Assembly (NCBI RefSeq): GCF_021245725.1
Contig: NZ_JAJGSX010000016.1
Location: 1 to 64,000, forward strand
Direction: 5' to 3'
DNA: 64,000 bases
From: Pseudonocardia sp. TRM90224
GTDB lineage: Bacteria; Actinomycetota; Actinomycetes; Mycobacteriales; Pseudonocardiaceae
The notes under the pieces were generated by a model, which was not told where the DNA came from, searched no databases, and saw only the letters and a program-made list of their open reading frames with translations. This document shows positions 49,943-57,287 of this stretch, in pieces. A program made the position numbers and the translations under genes. Within the stretch, counting starts at the first letter, position 1; each line of letters opens with the position of its first letter.

Positions 49943-51217
49943 TCACGAGTCCTTGGTCAGTTCCACGAGGTGGCTCGGGAACAGCTGTCGGCCGTTGCCG
50001 CTGAAGTCGGACCTGTCGACGTCGCTCAGGAAGTCCTCGGCGACCTGGATGGGCAGCCGGGTGTCGTCCGGAGCCTTGTCCTGCACCAGCTTCGCGATCT
50101 TCGCGGAGACCAGTGGCGCCGCGAACGACGTGCCGCTCCAGATCGCCCAGCCGCCGGCGAAGGTGGGCAGGTCGGTGCTCTTGACGTAGGTGCTCTTGAG
50201 CCGGGTCCCGGGAGCCCACACGTCCACCCAGCGCCCGTGGTTGCTGAAGCCCGACTGCGTCGGCGGCGACATGTGCGGATCGAACGCGCCGACCGCGATG
50301 ACGTTCTTGAACTCGGCCGGGAAGAACCCGAACACCGGCTGCCCGTCGGAGCCGTTGTTCCCGGCCGCGGCGACGACCACCGTGCCCTTGCGCGCCAGCG
50401 CGCTGACGGCGGTGCGGATGCCCACCGGCGCGGTCGCCCCGCCCTGGCACTCGGTGACGATGGACAGGTTGACCACCGGCTCCGTGCGCTCGCCGAGCTC
50501 GGCGCACAGGAAGGCGTCGTCGACGATCCGGAACCGCAGCACACGTCGTACCTGCATCCGCACGCTCGGCTCCGACCGGCGCACGAGGCCGCAGATGAAC
50601 AGCCCGTGGCCGAGCGCGAGATCGGTGGCGATCACCTGCTCCGGCAGGTCGCCGGGGTCCTGCGTGATGGCGCCGGCGAGACCCGGGTGCATGTCGGCCC
50701 AGCCGTCCGGGAGGCCGGTGTCGAGCACGGCGAGCCCGGGCGGGCCGGGCGTCGGGGCGCTCAAAACGATGCTTCCGGTCGTCGCCGCAGCGGCCGGGGC
50801 GCCCGCCGGGTGCGGGCTCGTGCCCTTCGCCCCGACCAGGATCCGGTTCTGGTGCACCCCCCGGTCGCGGAAGTCGAGCTCGATCTTGTTGATCTCCTCG
50901 ACGCCGGCTTCCGGGAACGTCCACAACCGCACGCGGAGGCAGGCGTCCTCGTACCGCTTGTTGAGGTCGGCCCGTTCGGCGCCCCAGGCCTCGGTGCGCC
51001 AGTCGCCGTCCGCGGGGGGCTTGTACTCCTCGCCGCCACGCTGGACGAGGTCCGCCGCCAGATCGGCGTACTCGGTGCCTTTCACGACCAGCAGCTCTTT
51101 CGCGAAGGAGATCTCCTTCCTGACGTTGCTGCGGGTCGGGGGCAGCTCCTTGTCGAGCCGGCGGGCCTCTTCGATGATCTCTTCGTCGGTTGGCTGGTGG
51201 AAGTCGTCGACGGTCAT
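49943..51217 (-). CDS. Intracellular S8 (subtilisin-like) serine protease
   Basis: A 424-residue S8 protease without signal peptide. Start at ATG 51217 (M-T-V-D-D-F-H-Q). The triad is complete: Asp166 in A-V-L-D-T-G-L, His204 in A-L-G-H-G-L-F, Ser364 in W-S-G-T-S-F-A-A-P, with the oxyanion Asn in A-A-A-G-N-N-G. The first about 160 residues are an acidic, helical extension of unknown fold (D-E-E-I-I-E-E-A-R-R-L-D), not a recognisable export propeptide. Lack of export suggests a regulated cytosolic protease. It is convergent with the CHAT gene and lies 31 nt downstream of the benzoate-CoA ligase on the same strand. Confidence 0.9.
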   Translation of the reverse strand: MTVDDFHQPTDEEIIEEARRLDKELPPTRSNVRKEISFAKELLVVKGTEYADLAADLVQRGGEEYKPPADGDWRTEAWGAERADLNKRYEDACLRVRLWTFPEAGVEEINKIELDFRDRGVHQNRILVGAKGTSPHPAGAPAAAATTGSIVLSAPTPGPPGLAVLDTGLPDGWADMHPGLAGAITQDPGDLPEQVIATDLALGHGLFICGLVRRSEPSVRMQVRRVLRFRIVDDAFLCAELGERTEPVVNLSIVTECQGGATAPVGIRTAVSALARKGTVVVAAAGNNGSDGQPVFGFFPAEFKNVIAVGAFDPHMSPPTQSGFSNHGRWVDVWAPGTRLKSTYVKSTDLPTFAGGWAIWSGTSFAAPLVSAKIAKLVQDKAPDDTRLPIQVAEDFLSDVDRSDFSGNGRQLFPSHLVELTKDS

Positions 51218-51248
51218 GCTGTGAAGCTCGCCCGGGGAGGGCGAGATG

Positions 51249-52817
51249 TCACGGGTAATCGAGTACTCCACCACTCTCCGCAGCCAGCGCACGCAGGCGG
51301 TAGCGCTGGATCTTGCCGGTCGCCGTCTTCGGGAACTCCGTGACCGTGTGCACCTGCCGAGGGCGCTTGAAGGACGCCAGTCCCTCCTTGCAGAAGGCGA
51401 TCACCTCGTCGGGGTCGAGCGTCGCCCCCTCCAGCGGGACGACGTAGGCCACCGGTTTGTCGAGCCCGTCGGCGTCGGGCACCCCGACGACCACGGCCTC
51501 CCCGATCGAGGGGTGTTCCAGCAGGCGGGTCTCCACCTCGGTGGGGCTCACCCAGATCCCGCCGACCTTCAGCACGTCGTCGGCGCGGCCGAGGCAGGTG
51601 TAGCTGCCGTCGGCGCCGCGGACGTACTGGTCGCCGGTGCGCATCCATTCGCCCTGGAAGACGGCCCGGTTGACGTCGGTGCGGCACCAGTAGCCGGTGC
51701 AGATCGACTCCCCGGCCATGAAGAGCATGCCCTGCTCGTCGCTGCCCTCGATGATCGAGCCGTCGTCGCGGCGCAGCTCCACGCGGTAGCCGGGCACCGG
51801 GAAACCGGAGCTGCCGGGCACGACCTTGCCGGCGATGTTGGAGATGAAGATGTGCAGCGCCTCCGTGGAGCCGATGCCGTCGAGGATCTCGAAGCCGAAC
51901 TGCTCCAGCGCGCCGTGGTACATGCGCGCCGGCAGCGTCTCACCTGCGGAGACTCCGTTGCGCACGGTCGCGAACGCCTCCCGCGGCAGCCCGGCGGCGA
52001 GCATCGGGCCCCAGAAGCTCGGCCCGCCGAAGAACAGCGTGACGCCGTGCTCGCGCACCCGTTCGGTGAACAGCTGCGGGTTGGGCCGCGCCGGTTCGAG
52101 CACGGCGCTCGCGCCGACGGAGAGCGGGAAGAACAGCGAGTTGCCCAGCCCGTAGGCGAAGAAGAGCTTGGCGGCGGAGAGGCACACGTCGCCGGGCTGG
52201 ATGCCCAGCACCTGCATCGCGTAGGTCTCGCAGACGAACCGCACGTCGACGTGGCGGTGCATCGCGCCCTTCGGCTTGCCGGTGGTCCCCGACGTGTAGA
52301 GCCACAGCGCGGGCGACTCGTCCCACGTCGCGTACGGGGCGTCGAGCGGTTCGCCGGACCGCAGCTCGTCCCACGTGAGGTTCTCGACGCCCGCGACGGC
52401 CGGCCGGGTCGGCCCGGTGAGCACGACGTGGCGCAGGTCGGGTGCGTCGGTGGCGGCGGTGACCACGTTGGCCGCGAACTCCTGGCTGCCCAGCAGGACC
52501 CGCGCGCGCGAGTCGACGACGAGCTTCGCGAGCTCGCCGCCCGTGAGCATGGTCGAGCACGGCACCGCGACGGCGCCGATGTACATCGCGGCCAGGATCC
52601 CGGCGGCCAGCTCGAGGTCGTCGACCATGCAGAGCAGCACCCGCTCTTCGGGGCGGACCCCGAGCCGGACGAGCCCCGCCGCGATCCGGCGCACCTCGTC
52701 GTCGAGCTGCTCGTAGGTGACGGTCCCGCGGGGGAGTCGCAAGGCGACGCGACCACCGTCACCTGCGGAGATCCGGCGCTCTGTGAGATACGTGGTGGCA
52801 TTGAATGGTTGCGTCAT
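51249..52817 (-). CDS. Benzoate-CoA ligase family protein
   Basis: A 522-residue ANL-superfamily acyl-CoA synthetase. Motifs are A3 Y-T-S-G-T-T-G-K-P-K-G (about 174-184), G-I-G-S-T-E-A-L-H-I-F (about 308-318), W-M-R-T-G-D-Q-Y (about 400) and the A10 lysine in P-K-T-A-T-G-K-I-Q-R (about 500). The G-S-T-E-x-L-H-I-F-I-S-N segment is characteristic of benzoate-CoA ligases. Together with BoxB and BoxC, which lie 4-6 kb away, it would activate benzoate (or a substituted benzoate) to benzoyl-CoA. The reading frame continues upstream past the ATG without domain support. Confidence 0.92.
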   Translation of the reverse strand: MTQPFNATTYLTERRISAGDGGRVALRLPRGTVTYEQLDDEVRRIAAGLVRLGVRPEERVLLCMVDDLELAAGILAAMYIGAVAVPCSTMLTGGELAKLVVDSRARVLLGSQEFAANVVTAATDAPDLRHVVLTGPTRPAVAGVENLTWDELRSGEPLDAPYATWDESPALWLYTSGTTGKPKGAMHRHVDVRFVCETYAMQVLGIQPGDVCLSAAKLFFAYGLGNSLFFPLSVGASAVLEPARPNPQLFTERVREHGVTLFFGGPSFWGPMLAAGLPREAFATVRNGVSAGETLPARMYHGALEQFGFEILDGIGSTEALHIFISNIAGKVVPGSSGFPVPGYRVELRRDDGSIIEGSDEQGMLFMAGESICTGYWCRTDVNRAVFQGEWMRTGDQYVRGADGSYTCLGRADDVLKVGGIWVSPTEVETRLLEHPSIGEAVVVGVPDADGLDKPVAYVVPLEGATLDPDEVIAFCKEGLASFKRPRQVHTVTEFPKTATGKIQRYRLRALAAESGGVLDYP

Positions 52818-52997
52818 CGCAAACGCTCCAGGTGCGCTCCGGGATCCCGGCACTCTACAGCTTGATCGCGTCGCGGCAATGAGTCGTAGAAGGTAAGGCT
52901 CCTTCTTCCGGGCTCTGCCATTGGGGAGTACGAGCTTCCCAACGCATGCGCCCCCTGCTATGAACGGTTGATCCGGCGGTTCAAGGGAGAACAGCTC

Positions 52998-54119
52998 ATG
53001 CAGACTCGTGGGGCCATCGTCCGGCAAGCACCTGGCAAGTACGAGGTGGTCGACCTGGAGGTCGACGACCCACGGGACGGCGAGGTACAGGTCAAGCTCG
53101 TGGCATCGGGGTTGTGCCACTCCGACGACCACGTCGCCACCGGCGACCTCCCGGTCGGCGTCTACCCCTTCGCCGGCGGCCACGAGGGCGCCGGGATCGT
53201 CACCAAGGCCGGCAGCAACACGAAGGGCCTCAAGGAAGGCGACCACGTCGTCTTCTCGTTCCTCCCGTCGTGCGGCCACTGCCGCTGGTGCGCCTCGGGC
53301 ATGCAGAACCTCTGCGACCTCGGCGCCACCCTGCTCGCCGGCTCCCGGTGGGCCGACCCGACGGACTTCCGGCTCAAGCTCGCCGACGGCGGCGCGCCGG
53401 TCGGGCAGATGTGCGGCATCTCGACCTTCGTCGAGACGACGACCGTTGCGGTCGAGTCCGCGGTGAAGGTGCCCGACGACATCCCCCTGGAGGTCGCCTG
53501 CCTCGTCGGCTGCGGCGTCGGTACGGGATGGGGGTCCGCGGTCAACGCCGCGGAGGTGGCGCCCGGCCACACCGTGATCGTCATGGGCATCGGCGGCATC
53601 GGCATCAACGCCGTGCAGGGCGCGGCGCACGCCGGTGCCTCGAACGTCATCGCCGTCGACCCGGTGGCCTTCAAGCGCGAGAAGGCGCAGGAGCTGGGCG
53701 CGACCCACGCCGTCGAGACGATGGACGAGGCGAGCGAGCTGGCCAAGCAGTTCACCAACGGCCAGGGCGCCGACTCCGCGATCGTCACCGTGGGCGTAAC
53801 CAAGCCCGAGCACGTCGCGCAGGCGTTCTCGGCGATCCGCAAGGCCGGCACGTGCGTCGTCACGGGCCTGGGCAACATCACCGACGTAGGACTGCCGATC
53901 GCGATCTCCGAGCTGACGCTCTTCCAGAAGCGGCTGCAGGGTGCGATGTTCGGTCAGTCCAACCCGAACTGGGACATCCTGCGCCAGCTGCAGCTCTACC
54001 GCGAGGGTGTGCTCAAGCTGGACGAGCTGGTGACCAAGACGTACGCGCTCGACGACATCCAGCAGGGCTACCAGGACATGCACGACGGCAAGAACATCCG
54101 CGGCGTCATCCGCTACTGA
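52998..54119 (+). CDS. NDMA-dependent zinc alcohol dehydrogenase
   Basis: A 373-residue medium-chain dehydrogenase. Start at ATG 52998 with AGGGAGA upstream. Zinc and fold motifs are G-L-C-H-S-D-D-H-V (about 37-45), G-G-H-E-G-A-G-I-V (about 60-68), the structural zinc cluster around C-G-H-C-R-W-C (about 93-99) and G-C-G-V-G-T-G-W-G-S-A (about 174). The coenzyme loop G-I-G-G-I-G-I-N follows near 196. This sequence type matches N,N-dimethyl-4-nitrosoaniline-dependent alcohol dehydrogenases, which hold NAD tightly and regenerate it through mycofactocin. No mycofactocin biosynthesis gene is in the window. A MoxR-VWA gene follows after 63 bp. Confidence 0.88.
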   Translation: MQTRGAIVRQAPGKYEVVDLEVDDPRDGEVQVKLVASGLCHSDDHVATGDLPVGVYPFAGGHEGAGIVTKAGSNTKGLKEGDHVVFSFLPSCGHCRWCASGMQNLCDLGATLLAGSRWADPTDFRLKLADGGAPVGQMCGISTFVETTTVAVESAVKVPDDIPLEVACLVGCGVGTGWGSAVNAAEVAPGHTVIVMGIGGIGINAVQGAAHAGASNVIAVDPVAFKREKAQELGATHAVETMDEASELAKQFTNGQGADSAIVTVGVTKPEHVAQAFSAIRKAGTCVVTGLGNITDVGLPIAISELTLFQKRLQGAMFGQSNPNWDILRQLQLYREGVLKLDELVTKTYALDDIQQGYQDMHDGKNIRGVIRY

Positions 54120-54182
54120 TCGACTCCGGCCGAGCGGCACTCCGAACCCGGAGTGCCGCTCGTCCCATTCCGAAGGGAACCC

Positions 54183-56015
54183 ATGGCCGCGCCCGTTGCG
54201 GTGGTCGGGCTCCGGCGTGAGCGCGAGGTGCTCACCGTCGCGTTGCTCACCGGGCGCCACGTTGTCATCGAGGGCCCGCCCGGGACCGGCAAGTCGACGC
54301 TGCTGCGCTCGATAGCGATCGAGACCGGCCAGCACGTCGTGTTCGTCGAAGGCAACGCCGAGCTGACGCCCGCGCGGCTCGTCGGGCAGTTCGACCCCTC
54401 GCAGGTGCTCGCCGAGGGCTACCGGCCCGACGCGTTCGTCGACGGGCCGCTGATCACGGCGATGCGCCACGGCGGGCTGCTCTACCTCGAAGAGCTCAAC
54501 CGGGTGCCGGAGGAGACGCTCAACGTCCTGATCACCGTGCTCACCGAGGGCGAGATCGCGGTGCCGCGGCTGGGCACGGTCGCGGCGGGCAAGGGGTTCC
54601 GGCTGATCGCGGCCATGAACCCGTTCGACGCGGTCGGGACGGCCCGGGTGAGCCAGGCGATCGCCGACCGCATGTGCAGGGTGGTGCTCGGGTACCAGTC
54701 CGAGGACGGCGAGCGGGCGATCACGTCGTCGGTGAGCGGGCTCTCCGGCCGGCTCGTCGAGCTGTCCGTCGCCTTGACCAGGGCGACCCGTGAGCACCGT
54801 GACGTCCGCATGGGCTCGTCGGTGCGTGGGGCGATCGACCTCTCGCTGGTGCTGAACGGCCTCGCGGAGCTGCGTGGTGAGGCCGAGCCGGGGCGGGAGA
54901 CCGCGCGGGACGCCGCCTACGCGGCGCTCTCGGGGCGGATCCGGATCGTCGACGGCGTCGACCGCACCGCGGAATCGGTGATCGACGAGCTGCTCGATGC
55001 GCTGTGGCCCGCGGAGCCGGCCGACCCGGGTGAACCCGAGGACGCCGAGGGAAAAGCCGATAGCCTGCCGAGCTCCCCATCGGCAGGCTTCCAGCCGCGG
55101 AAACGCCCAGGGCGGGAACACTCCGCGCGAACGCACAGCCGCGACCAGCTGGCGGCGCGCCACAAGGCGTTCGACGACGTGTCGCCCGAGGTCGGCGACC
55201 TCGATGTCGAGGCGTTCGACGCCGCCGTCGCGCGGGATCCGGAGGCCGCGACGGCGATGCTCGCGGACATGGCCGTCGCGACCGACGTCCAGCTGCGGGC
55301 GGCCGCGCGGCGGCTGGCCGGGCGGGTGTTCATCCAGCTCGGCAGGGTCGGACCGGCGCGGGCGCGCGGCACCCGGCGGCTCGCACCGTCGCGGAGGCAG
55401 GAGGGCGACCTCGACCTAGACCGCACGCTTGACGGCTGGCAACCCACCGGCGCGCGGCTGCCGGGCCCGGACGACCTGGTCACACGCTCCTGGTCGGCGC
55501 ACCGGCGTGCGGTCTGCCTCGTCGTGGACATCTCCGGCTCGATGCAAGGGCTCGCGGTCGCGCTGGCCGCGGTCGCGGCCGCCGGCGTCGTGATCGCGAA
55601 CGAGGACGGCCCGCCGCGGCTGGAGCCGTCGGTGCTCGCCTTCGCCGCGGGCGTGCGGGTGCTGCAGGCGCAAGGGGTGCGGCGGCCGCCGGAGCAGCTG
55701 CTCTCGGAGCTCATTGCGCTACGTGGGCACGGCACCACCGACCTCGCCGCAGGCCTGCGCGAATCGGCCAAGCAGCTCGCGGGCGCCGTCGCGGACGAAC
55801 GGCTGGTCGTGCTGCTCTCGGACTGCCTGCACACCGCGGGCGCCGACCCGGCGGCCGCGCTCGCCGGCATCGATCGGCTGCACGTGCTCGTCCCGCTCGG
55901 CGGCGAGGAGGCCGAGTCGGCGGCGACGGCGCTCGCCGCCCGCGGCGGCGGCCGGGCCCAGGTCGTCCGCCGGCTCGCCGACGTCGACCCCGCCCTCACC
56001 CGCGTCCTGGCCTGA
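54183..56015 (+). CDS. MoxR-type AAA+ ATPase fused to VWA domain
   Basis: A 610-residue fusion. Residues about 5-290 are a MoxR-like AAA+ module: Walker A G-P-P-G-T-G-K-S (about 36-43), Walker B L-L-Y-L-E-E-L-N-R-V (about 99-108) and sensor 1 A-A-M-N-P-F (about 143). A helical linker with a Pro/Arg-rich stretch (about 295-330) follows. Residues about 440-610 are a von Willebrand A domain with the MIDAS D-I-S-G-S-M (about 453). MoxR and VWA proteins usually work as separate subunits of chaperones that insert cofactors or activate metalloenzymes; here they are one chain. Position after the NDMA-type dehydrogenase suggests that enzyme as a client. Confidence 0.88.
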   Translation: MAAPVAVVGLRREREVLTVALLTGRHVVIEGPPGTGKSTLLRSIAIETGQHVVFVEGNAELTPARLVGQFDPSQVLAEGYRPDAFVDGPLITAMRHGGLLYLEELNRVPEETLNVLITVLTEGEIAVPRLGTVAAGKGFRLIAAMNPFDAVGTARVSQAIADRMCRVVLGYQSEDGERAITSSVSGLSGRLVELSVALTRATREHRDVRMGSSVRGAIDLSLVLNGLAELRGEAEPGRETARDAAYAALSGRIRIVDGVDRTAESVIDELLDALWPAEPADPGEPEDAEGKADSLPSSPSAGFQPRKRPGREHSARTHSRDQLAARHKAFDDVSPEVGDLDVEAFDAAVARDPEAATAMLADMAVATDVQLRAAARRLAGRVFIQLGRVGPARARGTRRLAPSRRQEGDLDLDRTLDGWQPTGARLPGPDDLVTRSWSAHRRAVCLVVDISGSMQGLAVALAAVAAAGVVIANEDGPPRLEPSVLAFAAGVRVLQAQGVRRPPEQLLSELIALRGHGTTDLAAGLRESAKQLAGAVADERLVVLLSDCLHTAGADPAAALAGIDRLHVLVPLGGEEAESAATALAARGGGRAQVVRRLADVDPALTRVLA

Positions 56016-56025
56016 CCACCCGTCC

Positions 56026-56095
56026 AAGGTCCCCACCGTTTTGCCAACCTGCACACCCTCCCGCCTGTGTAAGTAGGCAAAACGGTGGGCAAGTT
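56026..56095. repeat. Family-1 palindrome, variant B (copy 7)
   Basis: It starts 10 nt after the MoxR-VWA stop. The outer arms are GGTCCCCACCGTTTTGCC and GGCAAAACGGTGGGCAAG. The inner arms AACCTGCAC and GTGTAAGTA are partly decayed. It is followed 15 bp later by a variant A copy. Confidence 0.9.
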
Positions 56096-56110
56096 GGGTG
56101 CCCGGTCACG

Positions 56111-56179
56111 AACTTCCCCACCGTTTTGGGCACTTGCGCGCCTGCGGAGCGCGCATCCACCCAAAACGGTGGGGAAGTT
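56111..56179. repeat. Family-1 palindrome, variant A (copy 8)
   Basis: The outer arms AACTTCCCCACCGTTTTGGG / CCCAAAACGGTGGGGAAGTT are perfect. The inner left arm is CACTTGCGCGC and the inner right arm GCGCGCATCCA, the opposite order to copy 1. It ends 5 nt before the stop of the convergent HisZ-like gene. Confidence 0.92.
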
Positions 56180-56184
56180 CGGGG

Positions 56185-57102
56185 TCAGGCGAGGGCGGCG
56201 AGGCGTTCGACGGAGATGCAGGAGGTCAGGCAGCGCTCCTTGGCGTTGCCGAGCATCTGCTGGGTCCACGTGGTGAAACCGCCGTCGCCGAGCTCGTGCC
56301 AGCCGCCCTCGCCGTCGGCCGCCTCGATGCCGATCGCCATGCCGGTGTAGTAGCCGGCGCCCTTCGTCCGGTCGGCGTCGTCGACGAGCGGCACGGGCAC
56401 GGCGGGCGTGACGGTGTCGGCGAGGCGCTCGCGCAGCACCGGCGCGTCGAACACGGTGGTCGTCAGGCGGGTCTCGCGGCCCGGCAGCAACTCCCGCAGC
56501 ACCGCCGCCCAGTAGCCCAGGTGCGCGGTGAGCAGCTCGGCCTCGGTGCGTCCCGATCCGGTGTCCCGCGCGCCGGAGACCAGCGCGAACAGCCGGAAGT
56601 GGGCCAGCAGCCCAGGCCTGTCGAACGGCTGCGCGCGCAACACCCGGTGTGACGCCGCGAGGTCGACGCGCTGCCCGCCGGCCTGGCGCCGAACGGCAAC
56701 CTCGACGGCAAGCGCGTTCGTCGGGTCGCTCAGCACCTCGGTGCCGCGAACGGTGCTGACGATCCGGTCCTGGCTGCCGGGTGCGACCGCCGAGCACGTG
56801 CCGAGCGGCGCGACGGGGGAGAGCTCGAGTCCGTCGAACGACGGCGGCAGCAGCTCCCAGAGCCGGTTCTCGACCCGGGCGACCGCGCGGGCGTCGGAGG
56901 GCGCCGGCCGGACGAACCGGTCGTCCTGCCAGCGTCGCAGCACCCGTCGGGGGTCGACCTGCGCTGCGCGCTCGCGGACCGTCGCGAGCAGGAGGGTCTG
57001 CAGGTCGGACGGTGACAGCTCGGACGCGAGCGCCGCCGCGGCACCCTCGGGCAGCCGGGCGACGATCCGGCGTTCCGCCGCGGACGTCCACGAGTCGACC
57101 AT
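56185..57102 (-). CDS. HisRS/HisZ-like protein of unknown function
   Basis: A 305-residue protein starting at ATG 57102 (M-V-D-S-W-T-S). I recognise no named family, but landmarks of the class II histidyl-tRNA synthetase / HisZ catalytic fold appear in order. They are P-T-N-A-L-A-V-E-V-A-V-R (about 127), S-H-R-V-L-R-A-Q-P-F-D with H-F-R-L-F (motif-2-like, about 151-170), the HisRS-type A-G-Y-Y-T-G-M-A-I-G-I-E (about 247-258) and a motif-3-like C-I-S-V-E-R-L-A-A-L (about 294-303). There is no anticodon-binding domain, and the N-terminal 75 residues are helical. A diverged HisZ-like ligand-binding or aminoacylating protein is my inference. It is convergent with the MoxR-VWA gene. Confidence 0.6.
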   Translation of the reverse strand: MVDSWTSAAERRIVARLPEGAAAALASELSPSDLQTLLLATVRERAAQVDPRRVLRRWQDDRFVRPAPSDARAVARVENRLWELLPPSFDGLELSPVAPLGTCSAVAPGSQDRIVSTVRGTEVLSDPTNALAVEVAVRRQAGGQRVDLAASHRVLRAQPFDRPGLLAHFRLFALVSGARDTGSGRTEAELLTAHLGYWAAVLRELLPGRETRLTTTVFDAPVLRERLADTVTPAVPVPLVDDADRTKGAGYYTGMAIGIEAADGEGGWHELGDGGFTTWTQQMLGNAKERCLTSCISVERLAALA

Positions 57103-57129
57103 GAGCGCCAGCGTCCCAAACCACCCCCG

Positions 57130-57197
57130 ACTTCCCCACCGTTTTGTGCACTTGCGCGCCCGCAGGGCGCGCATCCACCCAAAACGGTGGGGAACTT
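57130..57197. repeat. Family-1 palindrome, variant A (copy 9)
   Basis: The outer arms are ACTTCCCCACCGTTTTG and CAAAACGGTGGGGAACTT. The inner arms are TGCACTTGCGCGC and GCGCGCATCCACC. This is the only copy not at a gene 3' end: it lies between the divergent HisZ-like and ROK genes, 28 nt from the former's start codon. Confidence 0.9.
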
Positions 57198-57287
57198 CGG
57201 CTCTTGCGCCCGGGGACGGCTCACCCGTACTCTCCCCGCCAATAGTTAGTAAGTCTGTCTATCAATCATCGTTCGAGAGGGTCTGCG

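Noticed and set aside
52818..55163. Long upstream extension of the benzoate-CoA ligase frame
   Set aside because: The reading frame stays open upstream, but this is antisense to the alcohol dehydrogenase and MoxR-VWA genes. The ligase domain begins at ATG 52817.
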